NCBI GenBank assembly: GCA_963575645.1
Contig: OY754469.1
Coordinates: 24,384,001-24,448,000, forward strand
From: Xanthostigma xanthostigma
Lineage: Eukaryota; Arthropoda; Insecta; Raphidioptera; Raphidiidae
DNA length: 64,000 nucleotides
Direction: 5' to 3'
The notes under the pieces are model-generated. The model saw nothing but the letters and a program-made list of their open reading frames with translations, did no database searches and was not told where the DNA came from. The position numbers and the translations under genes were made by a program. Shown here in pieces: positions 37,587 to 49,415 of this stretch; the first letter of the stretch is position 1; every line of letters starts with the position of its first letter.

Positions 37587-37771
37587 AAAAATAGAATAGT
37601 TACTTCTTACCACAACAAGTTTATTAGTGGATGTACATTTCGAGAGCTATGCTCTCATCTTCAGCAATACACTAAAATCAGTTTAGTGTATTGCTGAAGA
37701 TGAGAGCATAGCTCTCGAAATGTACATCCACTAATAAACTTGTTGTGGTAAGAAGTAACTATTCTATTTTT
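37587..37771. repeat. Perfect 90-bp inverted repeat
   Basis: Arms 37587-37676 and 37682-37771 are exact reverse complements by eye over 90 bp, with a 5-nt loop ATCAG. It lies about 300 bp after the transferase stop. Each arm includes CTGAAGATGAGAGC and GCTCTCGAAA. A transcript on either strand would fold into a long uninterrupted hairpin. Confidence 0.92.
37694..37720 (+). ncRNA. Hammerhead-core-like motif in hairpin arm
   Basis: CTGAAGA-T-GAGAGC-ATA-GCTCTC-GAAA: the same layout as at 34229 but with a different, fully paired stem II. The mirror arm carries it on the minus strand. The extra T and unproven outer stems leave the ribozyme assignment open. Confidence 0.3.
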
Positions 37772-38111
37772 CATGTACCTACTGCTCAAAAATAGAATTG
37801 AGGTGACGTTCATTCAAGTTACAAGTAGTACGGGGTACAACAGAGCGTAGATATGTATGGTTTTCATATAACAAGCCTTACAACTTGAAACTGATGAAAG
37901 CATAAAAAGCTTCAATTCTGTTTATTTCTTTTTTATGCCCTAGTTTAATAACCTTGACAACTTTAAGTTGTTTATAATAAAATATGTGTCTGCTTTTGGG
38001 AGAAACCAGTCACAATTTTTTTTTATCAAATTACTAACAGGTTACAAACTTATACCTTAATAAATAGATGGCCATTTCGTTGCATTTTATTTTTATTAAT
38101 TGTTGAATAAA

Positions 38112-38280
38112 ATGGGAAAAAAGCTATCAATTTGGAAGTGCTGTGTTGTTGATTGTAAAGATACACCCATAGATTATGATACACCGACTAAAAATCCAGT
38201 ATTACAATTCCTCCGTTTTCCTGGATTTTTTTATGAATTAAAGAGGGAAAAAAATGGATTGCAGCAGTGCGTCGTCAAGA
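38112..38280 (+). pseudogene. THAP-domain first exon, disrupted
   Basis: An ATG is followed by WKCCVVDCKD (C-x4-C), then FLRFP, the start of a C2CH THAP DNA-binding finger. In the ATG frame the sequence then loses similarity. Beyond the A-run at 38248-38254 a neighbouring frame reads KWIAAVRRQ, the expected THAP helix with its Trp. A one-base change in that run therefore separates the two halves. The segment ends at a plausible GT donor (38281), as expected for a first coding exon. The second half of the finger (Cys and His-Phe) was not found downstream. It could be the remnant of a P-element-like transposase or of a host THAP gene. Confidence 0.6.
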
Positions 38281-41133
38281 GTAATAAAATTTTATTTTAC
38301 GTTTGTAATCAATATTAAATACATGAAAAATATCATAATTGTTATTTTGTTAACAAAATTAAGATTTAAAAAATGTTGAAATAAAAAAAAATATCATTTA
38401 TGTTGTTTTTTTACTGACATTTTGCGTAAATATTTTTTTATGGTTAAAACTGGTTTCCATGTTTTTGTAAGTTTTGAGTGAACCAGATTTTAAAAAATCA
38501 AACACAAGATGGCGCAAAGATTGCATGTCAAAGATACTTTTCTAGCGTATAGCTAAGAACTTCATTTATTTAATATTATACATATCAAATAATTGCTGTA
38601 CTATAATATAATAATGAAACAAGTTATGACTACGAGAATAAAAATTAATAGAAGCAACATATCACTGAGTATCACAATTTTACGCGCGGTGTTTCATTCA
38701 GTTCGGGTTTAGTGTAAGTTTACTCATAATCTTGCGTTCCTAACGCAATCCAGAATGCCTTCATTATCCAAGCAGTCTCGTTGTCAACACTTTTACGAAA
38801 ACTTGCACCACAACGGCAATGTTGTATGTCGCGTCTCTTATGGTTACATACGATTACTTTTTTACAATTTTACAACCTTTTTATATCATTGTATAAACAT
38901 TAGTCAGTGCTTTGTTCAATCAATTAATATGATGCAATTTAATAAGTATTGTCAAGTATTAGTTAATACTATGTTTTGTAAATATTGTCGAACGGAATAA
39001 ATGCATACTTAACTCTTAAAATAGGACGAATTATAAAAATGTTGAAGAAACGATATACAATTATTACAAGCCCGAAAAAAATATTTTTTTAAATGTTCGA
39101 TTACTGGAAGTAAACACATAGAAGAAAAGAACTTTTATCAGCCGTTTTTAAATTTTATGTCGTAAATAGTTATGCGATCCATGTTATACAATCTAGCCAC
39201 GTAATTTATCCAAACATCTTTATCCAATTTTCGTAGAATATTAATTTTTATATTCAGTATTAACTTATCTTATTTATGTTTCGACCAAAAACTTTCCGAA
39301 ACAGTGACGCGGAATAACTCACAACAATGACATGCAATCCTTGCATGAAACGTGTCGAACTGAAGATTATAATATAGTCGCAAATTTTTTATTATAAATA
39401 AGTACCTAGAAACTCATCGATGTAAAAATGGTGGATTATTGAGTACTTTAAACTATCAAATTTCAGATTATCGAGCTGATATTGTACCTAAATATTTTAC
39501 AATATAAAACGATTTTAAATTTGTGTAATATCTTACATTTTTACTGTAACGATAATAATAGTTAATAATTATTATTGAAATAAGTATTGTGATATCAGAC
39601 ATGAAATGTTATAGAGTTTTCCGCTTATTGCTCTTTTGTCAACTGTATATATTATCTCTATCCTTTGTTACCATCACTTGACAGCAGACGGTGGAAACAC
39701 ATGCATTGCATAAAAGTGCAATCAGTGGAAAGTGCTATTAGATTAATCTTAACGATGCCATACATACATTTGTTCAGTATTTAACTTACATTAAACATAT
39801 CACAACTAAATATCACTGATCTTAAACAAAAAAAAAGTGAATAATTAATCTACCTATTCATTCAGCACTTAAGTTCAGTTTCTCAAGCAAAACCTGTTTA
39901 CTTTTTACAAACAAAACTTTTTAAATATCAACATCTATTATTCTCAACTTTGCGAGCTCATTCAATCATAGCACTGGCTCGTGCAACAGAAATTTGTTAT
40001 CTTCCGAAACAAACAAACGACGTTCGTAGTTTTAAAATGAATGAATGAATGCTCGATATGCATTTATTAATGTTCAGCATTTATTTATTGCAATGAATGT
40101 TCATATTTTTAACTTTATTGATACTTTATACTAGAAAAAAACTAGTACCTATACCTGGGAGCTCATAAAACGGGAACTGCTTGTAGATTGGATGGGATAT
40201 ATAAAAAATTATAATTTATAAAATCCAAAAATAAATAAACGCTAAGATGAAGAATTTGCCAATGAGTTAAATCTGAACTTTTGCTGAATGAATGCACAAA
40301 CTGTTTATTGGTTATATTTTTATATTATAAATATCAATATTTTGTTGAGTATTATTTTTTGTAAAACTACTATATATAATCATTTCTTTATTATCATTTG
40401 TTTTTATACTTAAAACAGCTTTCATTCATATCAAATATTCATATCAGAAATTTCCTGTAATATGTTTCAAGTAATATTTTTAACATTTTGGGCCTTATTG
40501 AATTCTTTTCAGTCACTGTCTTGACATTCATTGTTATTAAATTCTCACCTGTTGGTTAATAAATTTCATAATTTATGGATATATCTGATTCAGTTTATAA
40601 TAAATACAATTTAAAAAAAAATATATCAACTTGGTGCAAGGCCAAAACGGAAAACAAAACTGATAACTTACTCGATAAAGCACACAATATAAATATGTTA
40701 TTTTCCGTTAGTAGTGGAGATAACAAAGTTGAATTTGTTTTAACAATTATTTTACTATTAAATTACAACTTGGACTTATTGTTAAATTGGCCTCGTAACA
40801 TCTTTGCAAAATTGAAAAACAAGCCGTTATTACTGAGAAATGGAATTAATTAATAAAGGTAAAATGGTGTTTAACAAAAGTCTGTGAAATCTTTACTACA
40901 GTGCCAATGTTTATTTTGAATCATTCTCAATGTAGTCATATTTTTTTGTTCTTGTAGTTTTCTTTTATTTTTAAATGGGTATTTATTTTTAAGTATTATT
41001 TTAAACTTTATAAAATAATGTTAAAATGTGTAAAAAAATAACCGCTATTGAATTAAAAATTATATTTATGTGATAAAATAATATATTTTTAAGATTACAT
41101 ACATCGTTTATGAAAGTTTAGTGATAGCACAGC
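38281..41133. other. AT-rich stretch, no gene seen
   Basis: Short frames at 38,755 and 40,575 have no recognisable motif and AT-driven composition. No second THAP exon, RNA gene or repeat unit was recognised. Confidence 0.5.
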
Positions 41134-41506
41134 CAGAGGCGCATTTTCTAGTATAAGCTAAGTAGGCTAAAGCCTAAGAGACAAAGTTTATAGATCGGGA
41201 GAAGGGGCACGGAATTAATTAATTAATTGGTCGACAAAAATGTAAATTCACTGAACTTATTTATTTATCCAAAAGAGTGACGTCAGTTCGGTACACTAAA
41301 TTTCTTTGAACTAGCTCAAACACTAGCACAACGGCAGTGCCTCTGTATATTTCATCCAAAAATTATTTTGAAGAAGTTTTCATTTCCAAGTGATTTCAAG
41401 AAACTACTGTAATTTTGACAGATGTATTTAACGTTATGTACTATAAAGTCGAAAATGAATTTCCTTTAAAATTCTCGAAAGGGCTAAAATCGCGCCTACG
41501 CCCCTG
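41134..41506. mobile_element. hAT-like MITE
   Basis: Ends CAGAGGCGCATTTT on the left and, on the right, the complement of CAGGGGCGTAGGCGCGATTT, matching the CAGNGGCG start of many hAT elements. No clean 8-bp target duplication was seen, so the exact ends are provisional. Confidence 0.5.
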
Positions 41507-42974
41507 GCTGCTAAACTATAAAAAAATATAAAAATGATCTAGCATTGTTTATCACTATACTGAATTTGAAGATGTTACAAGTTCACTATCTAAAGAGACA
41601 ACTTCACGCATTCAAAATTTAGTTAATTAGTTTGAAAGGATTCTGGGAAAAAATTCCACATTTAAACTACAGGCCAAGGTACCTTGCTACAGGCTCATAC
41701 CTAGGTACTTACATATTTGATTTTTTTTCACTTTTTAAGAGTAATATGTAATAATTCTAATATAGGTATGTTTCAAAAGCATGCTGAATTTTTTCTAAAA
41801 ATATTTATCAGTTCAATGTGACGAATACATCGTTTCATAAAATTTATCACAATATTCCAACAAGCTGAAAATACTCAGTCATTCCAAAAAGACAAAACAT
41901 ATGTATACTTACTTATTCCTTTACATTTTGACATGCTTATTATTAATTTAATAAATTGTTATTTATTTCCTATTATTCGAAGTAAAATCTACAACATTCC
42001 ATGTTAACATAATTTTTTTATTTGATAATATGGATAAAATATATTGTTTAATTTTCCACAGTTGTTTAAAATCAAATATGTACTTATTAATCTTAAGCTT
42101 TAAACGTTTTAGTGAAGGCATTCAATTTAAATGTTTATTTCTTTTTTAAATGTTCAAATCATTCTATCATAATTTTAATAATTTAATTTGCTAGAATACA
42201 TATTATGAATATAACTAAATGTTTTTTACCCATAAATATCGATAGTTGAATAGGAAACGTGTAAATATTTTTTTTCGTTTGGTTTGTGGTAGAACAAAAT
42301 ATAAACAAAATGTGTGTAAGCAAAGATCCATAACAGCAGCAGTTCTTACCTACTACAGGACAAAAAAACAAACGACTGTTAGCGACCCATGTTCATTTGC
42401 TCTTGGCATTACAAATCGCTTCTATTTTGACGCCAAGAAATTCCTCCCAAATTAACACATCTTTTCCATATCTGAAATAATTGTTTTAGTATTCTTGTAC
42501 CTCGTATTGTTGTTTGCACTATGAAACAGTTTTTTTTTTGCGATATTGTTAGTGTGAATATTAATGTGCAATAAGTACCGCGAATGCAAATTGTATTGTT
42601 GTGGTTTAATTCTGCAAGAACATTTTATTTAAAATAATTATTCCAATATTGTTGAACAAAATTTATAGTGATGCATAAAACTTAACTAACAGAACTTGTA
42701 TTTTTTTATTCTATTATCCAAATAGATTGATCTAACAAAAATAAATTGGTATGGTCATTTTAAAACTAAAACAACAATTTTGTTATAGAATCGCAACTCG
42801 TTTTTTTTTTATTGCTGAATTTATGCTCAAAGTTTTATTCGAGTTTCGATCAATATTTTGGTTTAATTTTCCTCATCACTGAATTGAAGTAAGATAATGT
42901 ACTTAATTTTTTATTATTTAATTATTATCGTTGGATCCCTTTTCTGTGTATATCGAACGAAATTGCATATTTAG

Positions 42975-43359
42975 TAGAGCTGTAAAAGTAACGAGAAATT
43001 GTGTACCCGTATGTATTCGTTACTTAAAGAACCAGTACCCGTTACTTTCGTATTGTTATGTTACTCGGTACTTTTCATACGACATACAATAGTGTACTTA
43101 ACAGCATCAAGCAATAAGCATGTAGCTTCGCACCAAAGCGCGTCGCATATGTGATACGACATGACTCATGACTTCGTACTTTATGAATACTTATAAGTAT
43201 AACACATTGTGTTCGTATAACCGTATCAAACGAGTCGATCTGACATGGATACGAAACATGCGCGTAACGAAATGAATTTGTAAGTAACGATTCGTTACTT
43301 CGAGTCAGACGATATACCCGTTACTCAGTAACGAATACATACGGTTTGTTACAGCTCTA
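42975..43359. mobile_element. hAT MITE with 8-bp target duplication
   Basis: 385-bp element with TAGAGCTGTAA at both ends, inverted, flanked by perfect 8-bp direct repeats ATATTTAG (42967-42974 and 43360-43367). The interior has repeated CCGTTACT/GTAACGAAT segments. No coding capacity. Confidence 0.85.
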
Positions 43360-43367
43360 ATATTTAG

Positions 43368-46300
43368 TCTATTTGATACATGACAAGTTCAAGTAGACTT
43401 CATAGTATCATTTCTTTTCGTCAATGTAAATGCCACTGAAAACGTGGAACGAGAACGTGCCTCGGACATATTTCTCGGAAACAATTCCGCTCAACAAAGG
43501 AAACGTTTCGTGTCAGTTTCCTCTTTAGAATTGTTTTGCGCAAGCCTACCGCTGACTGATGTTCTCTTCGAAACACTGTAGAAATCTGAAAAAAGCATAG
43601 CATACTGTGGCATTGTATAGTCACATATGACCAACTTACTGGAGGGCGACCGTAGAATTTATAATATTAATAAGTTCAAATCAGCTGAAAATAAGTAACA
43701 TTACCAAATTATTAATTTGAGGTTTACATTTTATATTTTGAAATATTATTAAAGCTGTTTTCCTTAATCGGAACTAGTAATTATAATAGAGAGATGAAGT
43801 ATTTTCTGGCGATTATGATTGATTTCAAGCTCTGGTATAAGATTTGTTCTGAAATGCTCCTATTATTATTTTATAAAATTGCTGACCGAGCGTTTAGTTT
43901 TTGGTGGAGAAATAAAAAAATAAAAAAAATACCAATTTATGTAACAAAATCCACACGTTTTTTTTTATATTTGTCAAAACGATCAATCACCTCGACAACA
44001 TCTTTCTATGCGTTTATTTAGTCAAAAGCATTTGACCACCTCCTAGGCATCGAGTCCTAAACTGGATATTCATTAGATTTGAACTATTTATAAATTGTTA
44101 AAATGAAAACCAAATGTGTTTTTTTAAAGAGTAGGTGTATAGCAGTTAACTTTGCATTAACCAGCTTCAGGCAGAAATTATTATGGTCAGTACTGTCTCA
44201 AATACTACCTACCTAGTTTTGTTCTGAAAAAGCATTACTATTCTTTAACGACAACACAAACTATCAAATCATAATGTGTTCCATTCTTTGTTAATTAAAA
44301 ATATTTTAGTAGTCATATGTCAAACTCTAACATTCCACTTTCATTATAGATATACTCTAGAATAAGCAACAATTTTGTATTCTATATTAGATACACTGTC
44401 GACTAGAATTTATAGATATCAGGTACTTATGCAGTTTCATTTGGCACAGTGGGGAAATTAGATAAAGAATGTCGTAAAATGGTAGACTGTATTTTGTAAA
44501 AAATCTCTGTAATGAACTATTTAAAGTTTTTGAATGTAAACCACCCTTGAAAAAGTTATTAAGCATATGAGTACATACTGGAATAATAACTTTGTATTCT
44601 ATAGTTACATACATTTTTTATTCCTTAGGTAATGTCATCAGAAGTTTAGAACATGTATAAAAGAATGAACAGATAAGGCCGATAAATGTTATTTATAAGG
44701 ATTGTTCTCAAAACAGCTAAAGTTAGAATGTTACTAATTATTTGTTGCTGTATTTTATTCCTTAAAAATATTTCAAGACTGGAAAAGACATTCGTACATA
44801 AAATTTCAATTATATTTCCATTGATTAATTTGTGTAAAAAGAATACGGTGAATGTAATAAAAATAATATTGTTAATAATATGAGACCTGTTCTTTTTCAG
44901 TGGACTTCTTTGTATAAATATAGGCCAGTAATATTGGTTTAATAATAATCTTGTCGCCTATGCTGTATTATACCTAATATATACACATAAATGAATTATA
45001 CATTTATTACTATAGCTTACTTTAGACATTATTGTTAGATTATGTGCCTTATCAGTGTACTTGTACATATTTACAGTTTAAAATAAATTAATTATTGTGT
45101 TGATCACGTGTTATTAATGATTAGCTGCTAATACATTAGTTCTGATAATTTAGAAAAAAATCCTGTATAATAGTTCAAGCAAGAGGCAAACGAGGATACT
45201 TTTATATTGATTTCACTACCCTGCGGCAAGCAAGGACCAAACCAGAGACAGTAAAACCAAACATTGCATAATGTAAAACCTGTCCACACTCCACAGTCAT
45301 GTAGATATCTCATTCAATAAGGACTTGTTAACTAAAAAATTGATTGAATTGATATTGGAGACAGTTTTACTGTACTTGTCAAAACCGTATTAAATCAAAT
45401 TATTTTTTTATTACCTGTATTAAACCGGCTTAGTAAAAGTCTACAATAAATAAATACACTCTATAATATTAAATTCACACAATAACAATGTCTCTCTGAA
45501 ACACGGCGGATAAAATAATATCCGATAGCGCAAGAGCTCACGTACCACTTTTCATGAAGTGTTTGATGCACGTAGAAATTTTGACCAGTGATACAGATAA
45601 GATAGATGAACAATAGCCCAGTGCATTTAGGAATTGACCCAAAAATTTCAGATACATTTTTTCTTTTGTTGCTCATTTGAAATAGTCTTCGATGGAGACC
45701 TTAACCCTGAATTTGCACATTCTCCAAATTGCCCCGTTCGCCGCCTACTTGGATTCTGTTTTTTTTTTCTTCAATTGCTCATATTTCGCGTTCTAATAAT
45801 CCCACAGTAATCGTTCTGGGGTCGTTGGACTCGTCAGGATTTACTCTTTAATTGAACTTTCCAATGTACTGGAAAAAAGTTATTAGCGTCCAAAGTTACA
45901 AGTTCTTTGCCAAAAGTTCTTGCGCCCGGTTTTTTCGCGGGCAACACTTTACAGTGCATCTGAGACCCCCACCGACAGTTTATTATTTAAAGTAGACTCA
46001 ATTTCCAGAGTTAAAAAAAAAAAAATAATCCCGATCGATTGATTCCTTGCCCGCCAATCCACGCTCGTAGTTGCGTTATTCATTTCGTGCTATTTGAACC
46101 CTCTAATACTTGCGCCTCGCGCTGCTATTTTCGCTTTTGTAACTAATATGACGCAAATTAATTAAGATTACCGAGGGGGAAAACGGTTTTTTTTAAACTC
46201 TCATAACTTTGGTTTTAAATGACGTATCGACCTAATCCAGACGCCATTTTTTTCTTTTTTTATCTACTTTTAAGTGAAAAAAAAATTCTCTCAAACTCAA

Positions 46301-47570
46301 CTGCTGGTGGGCGAAATAAAGTATTGTTACATAAACTGTCTCTCTCTTATGTAGGTAATGTTGTCAAAATTACTTTTCCTTAGCTACGCAGCAAAATTCA
46401 ATTGAATTTTCCTGCGTAGCTAAGGAAAAGTATTGCACATGTTTTTTTTTTTTTTTCAAATGGAAACATATTGTAACAAAACTGTTCTAGTTCATGGTGG
46501 AAACTATTTATTTACAATAACAAACGTCTAACAGAACAGTTAAACACACAAACGAAAAGTACTTCTCTAACGCAACAGAAACGAAACAACAAATTCTGGC
46601 TATTAAAATAGAAGAATAAGTAATAAAGTCACTATCTATGTACACAAAATATTTACAACATAGTAACACACAAAAATTTAATTATTAACTATATACAAGA
46701 GATTATTTATGTTAAACTAGATTTATATAATCGAAATCAATGGTCTATTATACCGCACTCTGACTCGCGCCGTATTTATAGCTTCGACCGCCCCTGCCTG
46801 GTCGAATGTTCCAGAAACATCTAGCTGGGCCGAGAACCTTCCTACACTTGCATTGCCTTCTTCAGGCAATTCTATGAAGGTCGGGATTTGGCTATCTGCT
46901 TTACAAAAACATGCTACCTGCAGTCATTGTTGTGGCGTCGAGAATGTTCGGTAGAACCCATTGGCGTATCAACTGGGGGAAACACACAACACTATATATA
47001 TATTTTTTTATTTTTTCGAAATCTCCATTTTTTCTGTAAAAATTCGTATAAAAGTATTATAAAATTACAGAAGAAAATATTCGAGAAAAACGTTATCGAT
47101 TTATTAATGCCACAAACGGTAATAATATTAATTAATAAGTCGATAAAGTTTTCTCGAATGCTTTCTTATGTAACCTTATAACAATTTTACATGAATTTAT
47201 AAATAAAAAAGTGGGGATTTCGAAAATGTAAAAAATATGTTTGTTGCTTTTTTTGTTGCTTTTTGAAAAAAATGCATGTACACTTCCGGTTGAGTTTGAA
47301 GTACAAAAAATATACCCCAGTAGTTTCCGATAGTAAATTTCGAGTTGAATAAGAAATTCCTCAAACAAAATTTTGTAAGTAGCTATTATTCACCGTTACC
47401 AATACTGGTGAACACACTGTATATATGTATTATTTAACCGTCTGTATCTCTGAAACGGACTTTCAAGTGTGGAAATTCAATTTAGAATGTCGTTTTCCGT
47501 CAGTATACCGAATTTGAAAAATATCCGATACATATTTCAGGCTTTCCAGAAAAAATACTTTGATCGCCTC
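43368..47570. other. Mostly AT-rich stretch, no gene seen
   Basis: Besides the palindrome at 46371, a GC-richer block at 46,740-46,900 (CTCGCGCCGTATTTATAGCT) could be the end of an LTR or other element, but its partner was not found. Short frames lack motifs. Confidence 0.45.
46371..46432. repeat. Near-perfect 62-bp palindrome
   Basis: TACTTTTCCTTAGCTACGCA at the left is mirrored at the right with a single internal mismatched pair and no spacer (centre AATTCAATTGAATT). It would extrude as a cruciform or give a short hairpin RNA. Confidence 0.85.
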
Positions 47571-47581
47571 TATCTCTAATA

Positions 47582-47767
47582 GAGACAGATGACGACATAG
47601 CGAAGAGAGCCTTGGATTGGAACCCACAGGGATACCGAAAAAGAGGCAGACCAAAAATATCCTGGAGAAGAACTGTTCATGAAGAAGTTATGGAACAAGG
47701 AACTACCTGGCTTTAAGTCAAACATATGGCAAAAGATAGGACTAGATTAAAGGAATTTATTATTATT
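47582..47767 (+). mobile_element. 5'-truncated LINE copy (RTE/Proto-like tail)
   Basis: The insertion encodes ALDWNPQGYRKRGRPKISWR, then RTVHEEV and a stop, then KDRTRLKEF: the C-terminal tail of an RTE/Proto-type reverse transcriptase. It ends in a TTA-repeat tail. It is flanked by the 11-bp direct repeat TATCTCTAATA (47571-47581 and 47767-47777), the hallmark of target-primed reverse transcription. Confidence 0.8.
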
Positions 47768-48228
47768 ATCTCTAATACGGTGAGTGACACAGAACAACGG
47801 GTGGGCTCGTTGAAATTAATGCGTCTATTTCAATCGGTACACTAAATTTGAAGAGGACCTGAGAGATTTTCCAATTTTTTCAGACATTAGAGAAGTTTTT
47901 CCCATTTAGTCATTTTTTGGACAAAATTTTAAAATCTTTCAGATTTTTTTAATATTTGACGTGGGCGTCGCGAGCGGGGTATAAGAAGATATGATTGTAC
48001 CCCCTGACTAAAAACAGAGAAGAGAAAATAGAAAATCAGGAGGAGGGAAGGAAAAAATACACCAGAGTTGTATTTGAGGAAAGCATGAATCAGAAAATGT
48101 AATACGTCAATATTGATATAAAAATTTTGGAGCATAGAAGTAATTTAAGAATTACAAGATGCGAAATTACAACTTGACATTGGGTAACAACGAAATTTAT
48201 TATTTTTTTATAGTAGGTATAGCCCAAG

Positions 48229-49378
48229 AGCCCGTAACACTAAAACCCTACGGATCTCCAAATAGGCCAATGCTGATGCTCGGATATTTGGGATATTTAA
48301 ACACTGCTTAACAAAAAAATACAATGGTTGGCAGGCTGGAGTGGGCCGGACCGTGAAAAGGAGGTAACTTCCGGACACCCAAAAAAACGGTTATCCTATG
48401 CATCTTCGAATAGAGTGTTGTTTACTTTATTTTGAAGTTTACGTTTTTAACGTGCGCAAATTCGTATGTTGGCAGGTTCCCATGGGACGAAGCCCCCGCC
48501 AACCGCGTCTAAAGTTGACTCGCAAAATAGTTACTCTTACCTCATAACCGAATAGGTTGAAATGACATTTAAATGAAAGGTTTTAACTTTTCAAATCATT
48601 TTGTGGGGGGTTGGCGTGCCCTTCATTGAAAAAAAGTAATTGAATTTTTTAATGAAACTTTTTTACATAAATGTGTGGCATTTTTTGCCACTTTAAATTG
48701 AACAATTAAGATAAAGCTGGATACATACTATACATTAATATTTAAAAATTATGTTCCATGCTGCAAATGGAAAGATCACATGCAAGTTTTATAACAAAAC
48801 TACGTTTATTTTATTTTTTAAGTTCATAATTAAACAGTTATATAGAATTTAAAATTACTTTTTAGCTAAGTTCCGATGACGTCGTAATGTTTTTATAGCT
48901 TTGTATCCATGGTTAGTTTGATAGTACTTACGTATAATAAATACATGTACCCAAAATAAACTTAGTTTAAAAAGTATTTTTAAAATCCATGTAACTTTTT
49001 TATTATGAGGTAAAAAAAAAAATAAACGTAGTTTTGCTATAAAACTTGTATGTGATCTTTCCATTTATGTATCTAATAAAACATTTCTGTCAAAAATTCA
49101 ATTGCGGTTGGCGAGAGTTTCGGCCCACTGGAACTCGCCAACCTACCAAGTTTAAGCACGTTAAGAACGTAAACTTCAAAATAAAGTAAACAACATTCTA
49201 TTCGGACATGCATAGGATAACCGTTTTTTTTTTTGATGACCGGAAGGTACCCCTTTTTCACAGTTCGGCCCAGTCCAGCCTGCCAACCATTGTATTTTTT
49301 GGTTAAACAGGGTTTAAATTTCCCAAATATCCGGGAACTGGACTATTCAGAGATCCATAGGGTTTAGTGTTACGAGCT
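48229..49378. mobile_element. Foldback element, nested
   Basis: Imperfect inverted arms of roughly 285 bp (48229-48515 and 49095-49378) with outer ends AGC(C)CGTAACACTAAAACCC. The arms share GGTTGGCAGGCTGG and ACGGTTATCCTATGCAT. The centre contains a second, separate inverted-repeat element at 48765-49066. Confidence 0.7.
48765..49066. mobile_element. Inner inverted-repeat element
   Basis: About 300 bp, ends AAATGGAAAGATCACAT and its complement. Arms of about 60 bp include ACAAAACTACGTTTATTTTA. It sits within the larger foldback, so it probably inserted later. Confidence 0.65.
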
Positions 49379-49415
49379 AATACTTATCTAGTGAGTTGTT
49401 AATTATGTATTACTA

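Noticed and set aside
38755..39000. 81-codon frame downstream of the THAP remnant.
   Set aside because: It does not supply the missing THAP residues and shows no other motif.
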